Shown: piece by piece, positions 17,955 to 24,939 of the stretch | How positions within the stretch are numbered: position 1 is the first letter of the stretch | Layout: each line of letters opens with the position of its first letter | NCBI GenBank assembly: GCA_001898145.1 | Contig: MKSR01000012.1 | Span: 372,001-436,000 of the forward strand | Direction: 5' to 3' | DNA from: Dyadobacter sp. 50-39 | GTDB taxonomy: Bacteria; Bacteroidota; Bacteroidia; Cytophagales; Spirosomataceae | DNA length: 64,000 nucleotides | Notes under the pieces: generated by a model | Databases searched by the model: none | Seen by the model: the letters and a program-made list of their open reading frames with translations, nothing else | What the model was told of the DNA's origin: nothing | Position numbers and translations under genes: made by a program

Positions 17955-19154
17955 CTACTGCCTTTCGGACTTCCGGTCTTCGATCGTCAGCTTTACCAGC
18001 TCGATGCGCGTGTCCTGAACGGATACGATCTGGAACGAATACGGCGGTATTTCCACCACCTCGTTTTCATCCGGCAAATCGCCGCAGAAATGGATCAGCA
18101 TACCTGCAATGGTGTCATAATCTCCTTCCGGAAGCTCCCAGCTGTATTTTTCATTCAGGTAATCGAGTTCGTGGCGTGCGCTGAGCATGTAGGAATGCTC
18201 GTCGATCTGGCGCTCGGTCCAGTCTTCGGTCGTGTCGTACTCATCCTGGATTTCTCCGAAAATCTGCTCCACCACATCCTCGACACTCACCAGGCCCGAA
18301 GTCCCTCCGAATTCGTCCACCACCAGCGCAATGCTGCGCCGCTCTTCCAGAAAGCGAAGCATAAGATCACGCGCAGGCATGGCTTCGGGCACAATCAGGA
18401 TCGGCGTGATGATACTGCTAATTTCCTTTGGCTTTTTGAACAACGACAATGCATGGCAGTAGCCGAGCACCTCATCAACCGACTCTTTGTGAACAATGAT
18501 TTTGGAATGGCCGCTGGTGAGAAACGCCGTCCGTAAATCCTCGATGCTCGCATTCACGTTCACCGCCGAGATTTCCGTGCGGGGAATCATGCAATCACGA
18601 ATGCGCAAGTCCTTAAAGTCCAATGCATTGATAAACATTTTCTCTTCAATGCTGTGGTCGTCGAAATCTGGATCGTCGGCGGATACAATGTCGTCGCGCA
18701 GGGAGGGCGATAAGATGTTTTCCTTTACAAACGGCTCAATGACCCAGTAAAGCGGCGTCATGAGCCATTCGCCGAAGCGCACGGGAAATGCTTTCAAGTC
18801 GAGCACCTTAGGAAAGCTCCGCCCGATTTTGACCCAACCGGAATAGCTCGCCATCCATAAAACAGCCAGTGCGGCGAACAATGTGACGATCAGCAGCCAG
18901 TTTCCCGCGCCCGTTTCGAGGTCAAACAACGGGAACACCGTGATCACACCCATGAAACAACCTAATGCGACAGTCAGCAGGCGGATCATCCGGAGAATGC
19001 GGCGCCAGTAGAGGGTTTGCTCCACCTGCTCGCTTTTCTCGTGCCGGAGCGAATACCGGTCGATCCACACGTCCAGCAGCACCGACCGCACCGCACCGAA
19101 ATACCCGGCCAGCATGAAAAACACGATCGTCGTAAAGAGGAATTTCAGGTTCAT
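17955..19154 (-). CDS. CBS/CorC_HlyC domain membrane protein (HlyC/CorC family)
   Basis: A 399-residue protein of the UPF0053/CorC family. The N-terminal 150 residues hold several hydrophobic helices (FLFTTIVFFMLAGYFG, LLTVALGCFMGVITVF, WLLIVTLFAALAVLWM) but they are a poor match to the usual DUF21 domain. A CBS pair follows (RDCMIPRTEISAVN to ISSIITPILIVPEA and LVVDEFGGTSGLVSVEDVV), and the C-terminal transporter-associated domain contains EGDYDTIAGMLI. Relatives include Mg/Co efflux-associated CorC and the gliding protein GldE; nothing here fixes which. Its start codon overlaps the stop of the upstream small membrane protein gene by four bases (ATGA), so they are translationally coupled. 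Confidence 0.85.
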   Translation of the reverse strand: MNLKFLFTTIVFFMLAGYFGAVRSVLLDVWIDRYSLRHEKSEQVEQTLYWRRILRMIRLLTVALGCFMGVITVFPLFDLETGAGNWLLIVTLFAALAVLWMASYSGWVKIGRSFPKVLDLKAFPVRFGEWLMTPLYWVIEPFVKENILSPSLRDDIVSADDPDFDDHSIEEKMFINALDFKDLRIRDCMIPRTEISAVNVNASIEDLRTAFLTSGHSKIIVHKESVDEVLGYCHALSLFKKPKEISSIITPILIVPEAMPARDLMLRFLEERRSIALVVDEFGGTSGLVSVEDVVEQIFGEIQDEYDTTEDWTERQIDEHSYMLSARHELDYLNEKYSWELPEGDYDTIAGMLIHFCGDLPDENEVVEIPPYSFQIVSVQDTRIELVKLTIEDRKSERQ

Positions 19155-19426
19155 TTCTTGGTTTTTTTACCGGATTGGCCACTAACCGCCGACGGCCGGC
19201 CGCCGACAGCCGATGTCTTATTCGGCGCCGCCTCCGGTTCACCTGCCTGCTTTGCTAACGTTGCAGCTTTCAAACGGCTGAATTGGAACAGTAAAAAGCA
19301 AACGATACATAACAGTAATAGCCAGTAGCTTTCCAGGAGCCCGGCACGCCGGAATTCGAGTACCCAAAGCACCAGAAAACCGAATGCGAGGGCTATGAAA
19401 ATCGTCCGGATCAGTTTGGAATTCAT
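19151..19426 (-). CDS. Small membrane protein of unknown function
   Basis: A 91-residue protein with two predicted membrane helices (IRTIFIALAFGFLVLWVLEF and SYWLLLLCIVCFLLFQF) and a basic, low-complexity cytoplasmic tail ending in GQSGKKTKK. The tail is encoded by a GC-rich stretch with an imperfect GCCGAC repeat, so its sequence may be variable between strains. It overlaps the CorC-like gene by four bases and is the first gene of a minus-strand run of five. No family is recognised; coupling suggests it may help the CorC-like protein. Confidence 0.72.
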   Translation of the reverse strand: MNSKLIRTIFIALAFGFLVLWVLEFRRAGLLESYWLLLLCIVCFLLFQFSRLKAATLAKQAGEPEAAPNKTSAVGGRPSAVSGQSGKKTKK

Positions 19427-19603
19427 TAATGAAGATTATTCGTAAATAGGCAGGGTGCGGACCCTGTTTTTGCTATGATTTTCAAAGATACCACAGATTG
19501 CGCCAAAACGGTCATAGATGCACTAATCTTCGTTTCAACGCATAATAAACCATACATAAGTCGGTCATTTCCCCCCAAAATAGCTAACTTGCAGGGATTG
19601 CCG

Positions 19604-19632
19604 TACAATTCGGGGCCGACACTTGAATTGTA
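19604..19632 (+). promoter_or_regulatory. Inverted repeat in the fba leader
   Basis: TACAATTC (19604-19611) and GAATTGTA (19625-19632) form an 8-bp perfect inverted repeat around 13 bases, 34 bp before the fba ATG. A weak -7-like TAACTTGC lies upstream at 19585-19592. It could be a stem-loop in the mRNA leader or a dimeric protein site; neither is shown. Confidence 0.35.
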
Positions 19633-19665
19633 AAATTAATTCTTGAAAAAATATCCTTTATTACT

Positions 19666-20745
19666 ATGAGCGAAACGACAAAACGCTTTGCACCCGGTGT
19701 TGTAACCGGCGATGGAGTTAGTGAAATTTTCCGCCACGCCAACGAAAACAACTATGCCCTTCCGGCGGTGAACGTGGTAGGAACCAATTCGGTGAATGCG
19801 GTCCTGGAAACAGCCAAAGCGGTTAACAGCCCTGTTATTATTCAGTTTTCGAATGGCGGCGCTATATTTTATGCAGGTAAAAGCCTTTCCAATGCCAACC
19901 AGCAGGCAGCTATCGCAGGCGGTATTTCCGGCGCGATGCACGTGCACCAGATGGCGGCATTGTACGAAGTACCTGTAATCCTTCACACGGACCACTGCGC
20001 GAAGAAACTCCTTCCCTGGATCGATGGTTTGCTGGATGCAGGCGAGCGTTATTTCGATCAGTACGGCAAGCCTTTGTACAGCTCGCACATGCTCGACCTT
20101 TCGGAAGAACCTATTGAGGAAAACATCGAGATCTGCGCCAAATATTTCGAGCGCATGGCGAAAATGGGCATGACCCTCGAAATCGAATTGGGCGTTACCG
20201 GTGGCGAAGAAGACGGCGTGGATAACTCCGACGTTGACAGCTCGAAACTGTACACCCAGCCTGAGGAAGTGGCATTTGCTTACGAAGAACTTTCTAAAAT
20301 CTCCCCTAACTTCACCATTGCAGCTGCATTCGGTAATGTCCACGGGGTATACAAGCCAGGTAATGTGAAGTTGGAGCCGAAAATCCTCCGCAACTCACAA
20401 GACTACATCAAGCAGAAATTCGGTACCGGCGACCTGCCCGTTAACTTCGTATTCCACGGAGGATCTGGCTCATCCCGCGAAGAAATCCGCGAAGCGATCG
20501 AGTACGGCGCGATCAAAATGAACATCGACACAGACATGCAATGGTCGACCTGGGAAGGTGTTCTCAACTACTACAAAGCAAAAGAAGGCTACCTGCAATC
20601 ACAACTCGGCAACCCCGAAGGTGCAGATTCGCCGAACAAAAAATACTACGATCCACGCGTATGGCTGCGTAAAGGCGAAGAGAGCATGATCTCCCGTCTG
20701 AAAGTGGCGTTCGAGGATTTGAACTGCATTAACCAGCTGGGATAA
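19666..20745 (+). CDS. fbaA: Class II fructose-bisphosphate aldolase
   Basis: A 359-residue zinc-dependent aldolase that splits fructose-1,6-bisphosphate into glyceraldehyde-3-phosphate and dihydroxyacetone phosphate in glycolysis, and runs in reverse in gluconeogenesis. It is the E. coli FbaA-type (class IIA): the start KRFAPGVVTGDGVSEIF, the first metal/catalytic block VILHTDHCAKKLLPWIDG, the ELGVTGGEEDGVDN loop, and the phosphate-binding VFHGGSGSSREEI and IKMNIDTDMQWSTW blocks are complete. It is a single-gene unit with its own terminator. pgk, in the same pathway, is 14 kb away. Confidence 0.97.
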   Translation: MSETTKRFAPGVVTGDGVSEIFRHANENNYALPAVNVVGTNSVNAVLETAKAVNSPVIIQFSNGGAIFYAGKSLSNANQQAAIAGGISGAMHVHQMAALYEVPVILHTDHCAKKLLPWIDGLLDAGERYFDQYGKPLYSSHMLDLSEEPIEENIEICAKYFERMAKMGMTLEIELGVTGGEEDGVDNSDVDSSKLYTQPEEVAFAYEELSKISPNFTIAAAFGNVHGVYKPGNVKLEPKILRNSQDYIKQKFGTGDLPVNFVFHGGSGSSREEIREAIEYGAIKMNIDTDMQWSTWEGVLNYYKAKEGYLQSQLGNPEGADSPNKKYYDPRVWLRKGEESMISRLKVAFEDLNCINQLG

Positions 20746-20768
20746 TTTATTTTGCTGAATGCATTGGG

Positions 20769-20800
20769 AAAGAGCAACCTGCGAGGGTTGCTCTTTTTTA
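20769..20800 (+). terminator. Terminator of fbaA
   Basis: AAAGAGCAACC (20769-20779) pairs with GGTTGCTCTTT (20786-20796) over a six-base loop, followed by further T residues. It ends ten bases before the stop of the opposing T9SS gene. Confidence 0.85.
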
Positions 20801-20809
20801 TGTTGAACG

Positions 20810-22717
20810 TCAGCGAAGTAAGGTTAGCGAGCCCGTCAATTCAGGGCTATTTTCCGCAAGCCGGATCTTGTACACGTACACGCCGGGCATTTGCATTGTT
20901 CCTTTCACCGTGCCGTCGAATGCATTCTGATAACCGATGGAATGGAAGATTACTTCGCCCCAGCGGTTGTAGATGGTGACCTCGCAATGCGGGTATTCGG
21001 CGATGCCTTTCAGATCCCACGTTTCATTGATCCCGTCGCTGTTCGGTGTGAATGCATCTGGGATCATTAAAACTTCGACGATTCTGATTTTTACCTCGCG
21101 CGTGGCAGTGCATCCGGATGCATTGGCGGCGGTCACCGTGTAGGTGATGTTGGCCAGAGGCGTTGATGTGGGATTGGCATAGGCTGCATTGTTCAGGTAG
21201 TCTGGTGGCGTCCATTGGTAGGTGACATCCAGCGAGTCGGTCACGCCGATGTGAATCGGTTTGCCGCGGGAGGCAAATAGCACATCGGTCAGTTGCAAAA
21301 CCGGCGCTTCGCCTACCACCACTTGCCGCCTGGCTGTCGAGCCTGGACACGCATCCGTTCCCTCAATGACATACTCTACTTCATGCCTGCCTTTGCCGGC
21401 AATGCGCGGATCGAATGTATTTCCTGACACACCCGGACCTGTGAATATCCCCCCAGCCGGACGTGCATTCATTACAATCGGCGGTATCGCCATGTCGCAG
21501 ATGGAGGGAATACTATCCATTTCAGCCGCAGCAGACGATCCTACGCTCACTCTTACAATTTCGGAGTCGAAGGAGTCGGGGCAGCCGTTGATGTCGGTCG
21601 TGAGCAATTGATAGTTACCTGCTTGATGGATGGTGATGCTCTGCGAAGTCTCGCCCCAGATGACTTTGCCGTCTTTGGTCCATTGGAATTTGGGTTGGGG
21701 GTTAGGGAAGGTTTGCTTGGACGTTAATGTCTCCTCGGAGCCTTCGCAGAGGGTCAGGGTTTGGACGGCGGTAGTGTCGTTGTAAATATTCTTGTCCAGA
21801 ACTTGCTGTTGATTGCAATCGACAACAGTAAGTGTGTAATAAAAGCTGACTGAACCGATTTTTTGCCCATTGCGATATTCCTCAACCGAAATGCCTATAC
21901 AGTACTGACCTGTTTCGCTGGGTTTAACTGTGATTTCGCCAGTGTTTTCATTGATTGTAAGAGCCGGGTCACCGTGCATTTGATTTTGATCGCTATACCC
22001 TGATGCCCACACTGGATCTGAGACATACAAGTCGTAACCATTACTACTTGACGGCGCATCGTCAGCATTGACACCATGCGGCTTCGAGAGCCTGTATAGC
22101 AACCTGTCCCCGTCACCGTCGGCAGCCGCAAAGTGAATGGTCGCAAGCTGGTTTTTACACAATAAGGATGTGTTCATTGGGCTGATTATCGGACTAGCAT
22201 TCATCGTAGCCACTCCGTCGACGGCAAGCGGTGGATAAAACGTCGTAATCCATTGATAGGGGCTTGATGAATTGACAATGTTTTTCTCAACACCACTACG
22301 AATTTCCTCAGGATGCCAAGCTGCAACAATTCCTTTAGGTAATGACATTTTACGAAAATATCCAACTTGCACTACTACTTCATAAATGTTCAAAAAGACA
22401 TTCCGCTGAGTAGAGCTATTGCAAGTCAGTTTTGACTGACTAATTTTTGTGGATGATTTTCTCACCAATTCCAATAGTTCGAAAGGCTCCCACCATCCCT
22501 TATATTCCCAATGTCTATCATTGTGGATAAAATGAACGAACTGAGATTGCTTTTTAAGCTCAATGCTGGTCTCGTCAAGATACAAACTTAACCGTAATAT
22601 AGATTCAGTATCTGATCCGGAAATAGTATGCCACTCCAAATGACCTCCTATCACCCCATTTCCCAATACATGTTTACCAAACGTTAATAAGAAAACAATC
22701 ATCAAAAGCTTCACCAT
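20810..22717 (-). CDS. T9SS type B cargo protein, gliding-motility-associated C-terminal domain
   Basis: A 635-residue secreted protein. The ATG at 22717 is chosen since it yields a signal peptide (MVKLLMIVFLLTFGKHVLGN); the frame stays open 99 bases further up without a plausible start. The N-terminal domain starts GGHLEWHTISGSD, a beginning shared by many large Bacteroidota surface proteins. Ig/PKD-like regions follow (QTFPNPQPKFQWTKDGKVIW, QLLTTDINGCPDSF, YTVTAANASGC), and the last 80 residues are a type B sorting domain for the type IX secretion system (IPDAFTPNSDGINETWDL, IYNRWGEVIFHS). The mature protein should be attached to or released from the cell surface. The 5' third is more AT-rich than the rest, suggesting a variable N-terminal part. 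Confidence 0.88.
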   Translation of the reverse strand: MVKLLMIVFLLTFGKHVLGNGVIGGHLEWHTISGSDTESILRLSLYLDETSIELKKQSQFVHFIHNDRHWEYKGWWEPFELLELVRKSSTKISQSKLTCNSSTQRNVFLNIYEVVVQVGYFRKMSLPKGIVAAWHPEEIRSGVEKNIVNSSSPYQWITTFYPPLAVDGVATMNASPIISPMNTSLLCKNQLATIHFAAADGDGDRLLYRLSKPHGVNADDAPSSSNGYDLYVSDPVWASGYSDQNQMHGDPALTINENTGEITVKPSETGQYCIGISVEEYRNGQKIGSVSFYYTLTVVDCNQQQVLDKNIYNDTTAVQTLTLCEGSEETLTSKQTFPNPQPKFQWTKDGKVIWGETSQSITIHQAGNYQLLTTDINGCPDSFDSEIVRVSVGSSAAAEMDSIPSICDMAIPPIVMNARPAGGIFTGPGVSGNTFDPRIAGKGRHEVEYVIEGTDACPGSTARRQVVVGEAPVLQLTDVLFASRGKPIHIGVTDSLDVTYQWTPPDYLNNAAYANPTSTPLANITYTVTAANASGCTATREVKIRIVEVLMIPDAFTPNSDGINETWDLKGIAEYPHCEVTIYNRWGEVIFHSIGYQNAFDGTVKGTMQMPGVYVYKIRLAENSPELTGSLTLLR

Positions 22718-22842
22718 ACCGACAGAGGTTAAATGTACGCGACCGCCACGAACAGCAATCAGCCCCATTTTAACCAATCCGTCAGCAGCATTCCAAAACC
22801 AATGTGCAACGGGCAAGGATCATTTATCAACCTCCCAATCAA

Positions 22843-22869
22843 CAAAAAAGCAGCCTTCACAGACTGCTT
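22843..22869 (-). terminator. Terminator of the hxlR-family gene
   Basis: On the minus strand AAGCAG pairs with CTGCTT over a ten-base loop and is followed by TTTTTT. It starts eight bases after the stop codon of the HxlR gene. Confidence 0.7.
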
Positions 22870-22876
22870 CCTCATT

Positions 22877-23242
22877 CTATTCCGCTACCATCATCCGCTT
22901 CCGGTGCGCTACGCCCCAATCGCGCAGCGTTTTGATCACAATTTCCAACGAATGGCCGTACTCAGTCAGCGAGTACTCCACGACAACCGGAATGGAATCG
23001 TAAACCGTCCGTTTCACCAAGTCATTGCCTTCCAGTTCCCGCAGCTCTTTCGAGAGCATTTTGTCCGTAATGCCCGGTACTTCTTTCGCGATTTGAGAAA
23101 AGCGCTTGTTGCCGAACATCAGCGAGATAATTATGGGCAGTTTCCATTTGCCGCTTAGTACTTCCAATGCGTCGCGAACAGGAAGTATGCTCTTCGTGCA
23201 TTCGCCCCAGGTATGCGGGTTTGCCTCTTTCGATTTTTCCAT
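22877..23242 (-). CDS. HxlR family winged-helix transcriptional regulator
   Basis: A 121-residue DNA-binding protein of the HxlR (DUF24) family, with the recognition-helix region FSQIAKEVPGITDKMLSKELRELE and the wing VVEYSLTEYG. The single conserved N-terminal cysteine, C15 in GECTKS, is the thiol that senses quinones, aldehydes or disulfide stress in relatives such as YodB, CatR and HypR. It is divergent from a nitroreductase-family gene, the classic arrangement where the regulator controls its neighbour and itself. The shared 107-bp region contains a palindrome over the promoter. Confidence 0.92.
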   Translation of the reverse strand: MEKSKEANPHTWGECTKSILPVRDALEVLSGKWKLPIIISLMFGNKRFSQIAKEVPGITDKMLSKELRELEGNDLVKRTVYDSIPVVVEYSLTEYGHSLEIVIKTLRDWGVAHRKRMMVAE

Positions 23243-23265
23243 AGCTGAACTTTTATCACTATCCT

Positions 23266-23284
23266 TTTGTATACTACTTACAAA
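23266..23284. promoter_or_regulatory. Candidate operator: TTTGTA-N7-TACAAA palindrome
   Basis: TTTGTA (23266-23271) and TACAAA (23279-23284) form a perfect 6-bp inverted repeat; TGTATAC at 23268 and TGTATAG at 23285 also make a direct repeat with a 17-bp period. It overlaps the -7 element of the hxlR gene (23281-23288) and lies upstream of the -7 element of the nitroreductase gene. Binding here would repress the regulator gene itself and possibly its neighbour. Confidence 0.5.
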
Positions 23285-23288
23285 TGTA
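23281..23288 (-). promoter_or_regulatory. -7 promoter element of the hxlR-family gene
   Basis: Minus-strand TACATTTG matches TAnnTTTG exactly, 38 bp from the ATG at 23242. It is overlapped by the palindrome. Confidence 0.5.
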
Positions 23289-23301
23289 TAGTGAATTTAA
23301 T

Positions 23302-23309
23302 TAAGTTTG
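23302..23309 (+). promoter_or_regulatory. -7 promoter element of the nitroreductase gene
   Basis: TAAGTTTG matches TAnnTTTG exactly, 40 bp before the ATG at 23350; the -33 region would fall close to the palindrome. Confidence 0.5.
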
Positions 23310-23349
23310 CATGCCGATTGATTAAACGGCACACCAAACATAGATAAAA

Positions 23350-23985
23350 ATGAGCGAGTTAATAGAAAAATTGAACTGGCGTTATGCTACCAAACGTATG
23401 AACGGCCAGGCTGTCCCCCAGGAAAAGCTGGACAATATATTGGAAGCCATCAAGCTGGCACCGTCATCAGTCGGGTTGCAGCCTTATAATATCGTGATCG
23501 TGAAAGACCAGGAACTGAAAGACAGGATTCACAACGAAGCGGCATCACGCCAGGCGCAGATTCCTGATGCATCGCATTTGCTGATTTTCGCGGTATGGGA
23601 AAAGGTGACGTCACAGCATGTGGAAGATTATATCAAATTCTTCGCCGCTACCCGCAATATAAGCGTAGAGTCGCTGGCTGGTTTTCACAGCAGCATTAAT
23701 GGCGGTATCCTGAGCCGCAGTGAGGAAGTGAATTTTGACTGGTCGGCACGCCAGGCTTACATTGCCTTGGGCCATGGGCTTGTGGCGGCAGCTATCGAAG
23801 AGGTAGACGCTACGCCGATGGAAGGATTCGACGCGGCAAAGGTGGACGAAATCCTTGGATTGCGTGAGAAAGGGCTTCGTAGTGTAGTGATCCTGGCGTT
23901 AGGCTACCGCGACGCAGAAAAAGACCCGTACGTGAATGCGAAAAAGGTACGCCGGGCGCATGAAGAACTTTTTATCTCTATCTAA
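23350..23985 (+). CDS. Nitroreductase family NAD(P)H-dependent oxidoreductase
   Basis: A 211-residue FMN enzyme of the nitroreductase fold. The N-terminal FMN-phosphate motif is RYATKRMNGQAVP, and the family blocks LAPSSVGLQPYNIVIV, SARQAYIALGHGLVAAA and VVILALGYRDAEKDPYVN are complete. Members reduce quinones, nitro compounds or flavins with NAD(P)H; the pairing with an HxlR-type sensor suggests detoxification of electrophiles such as quinones. Its promoter is shared with the regulator gene. The substrate cannot be deduced. Confidence 0.92.
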   Translation: MSELIEKLNWRYATKRMNGQAVPQEKLDNILEAIKLAPSSVGLQPYNIVIVKDQELKDRIHNEAASRQAQIPDASHLLIFAVWEKVTSQHVEDYIKFFAATRNISVESLAGFHSSINGGILSRSEEVNFDWSARQAYIALGHGLVAAAIEEVDATPMEGFDAAKVDEILGLREKGLRSVVILALGYRDAEKDPYVNAKKVRRAHEELFISI

Positions 23986-24030
23986 GCTTCTCTTTTAGTT
24001 GCCACGAAGACACGAAACAGCACGAATGTT

Positions 24031-24738
24031 ATGAAAGTCGAAATATGGAGTGATGTAATGTGCCCGTTTTGCTATATCGGCAAAAGGCGCTTCGAAAGTG
24101 CGCTGGCGGAATTTCCACAGCGGGAACAGATACAGGTGGAATGGAAAAGTTTCCAGCTGAATCCTCAAATGAAAACCGAACCCGGCAGGAGCATTAACGA
24201 TTACCTGGCCGAAATCAAAGGCTGGACGCCCGAGTATGCACAGCAGGTAAACGACCAAGTGACCAACATGGCTGCCGAAGCAGGCCTGGAATATAATATG
24301 GATAAGGCCGTGCTGGCCAATTCGTTCGATGCACACCGTTTTCTGCAATTCGCTAAAACGAAAGGCCTGGGCGATGCCGCCGAAGAACAATTGTTCAAAG
24401 CCTATTTCACCGACGGCCGCAATACTGCCGATCACGACACGCTGATCGAACTGGGAACCGCAATCGGCCTGGACGCGGCTGAACTGAAAGCGGTACTGGA
24501 AGGGACACGTTTCAGCGACGATGTTCGCAAAGACATTTATGAGGCACAGCAAGTAGGTGCGCGCGGCGTGCCGTTTTTCGTGCTCGACCGCAAATATGCG
24601 GTTTCAGGTGCGCAGCACACGGAAACCTTCCTGAATGCATTGCAGCAGTCGTTCGGCGAATGGGAAAAAGCGAATCCTAAACCGCTTGTCAGTCTGGCCG
24701 ATGGTGAGAATTGCACGATCGACGGCGAATGCGACTAA
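24031..24738 (+). CDS. DsbA family oxidoreductase, FrnE-like
   Basis: A 235-residue thioredoxin-fold protein with the active site CPFC at 11-14 and an inserted helical domain, as in FrnE/2-hydroxychromene-2-carboxylate isomerase-like DsbA proteins. The cis-proline loop is ARGVPFFV. It has no signal peptide, so it works in the cytosol. The extreme C-terminus bears a second cysteine pair, NCTIDGEC (CX5C); FrnE of Deinococcus also carries an extra C-terminal pair, which takes part in its redox chemistry. It follows the nitroreductase gene by 45 bp and may belong to the same stress response. Confidence 0.9.
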   Translation: MKVEIWSDVMCPFCYIGKRRFESALAEFPQREQIQVEWKSFQLNPQMKTEPGRSINDYLAEIKGWTPEYAQQVNDQVTNMAAEAGLEYNMDKAVLANSFDAHRFLQFAKTKGLGDAAEEQLFKAYFTDGRNTADHDTLIELGTAIGLDAAELKAVLEGTRFSDDVRKDIYEAQQVGARGVPFFVLDRKYAVSGAQHTETFLNALQQSFGEWEKANPKPLVSLADGENCTIDGECD

Positions 24739-24755
24739 GCTAAAATATTCATTCG

Positions 24756-24792
24756 AAAGCGGCATACCGGCAATCCGGTATGCCGCTTTTTT
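24756..24792 (+). terminator. Terminator after the FrnE-like gene
   Basis: A perfect 15-bp stem, AAAGCGGCATACCGG (24756-24770) with CCGGTATGCCGCTTT (24775-24789), closes a CAAT loop and is followed by T residues. One of the strongest terminators in the window. Confidence 0.92.
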
Positions 24793-24939
24793 GTGATGCC
24801 CTGCATCACTGGTACGGTTCTATAAGTAAAGTAAATGGCGCCGGTCTGGAATGTCGTGTAATTTGTGCTAATTGCGATAATTTGTCGCACAAAATACCCG
24901 GTTTTCCGCCACCGCTATCAGCACTTTACGCCCTACTAT

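Noticed and set aside
19451-19471. CAGGGT/ACCCTG hairpin with T run upstream of fbaA
   Set aside because: Only six base pairs, oriented as a terminator for the plus strand where no gene precedes; not convincing.
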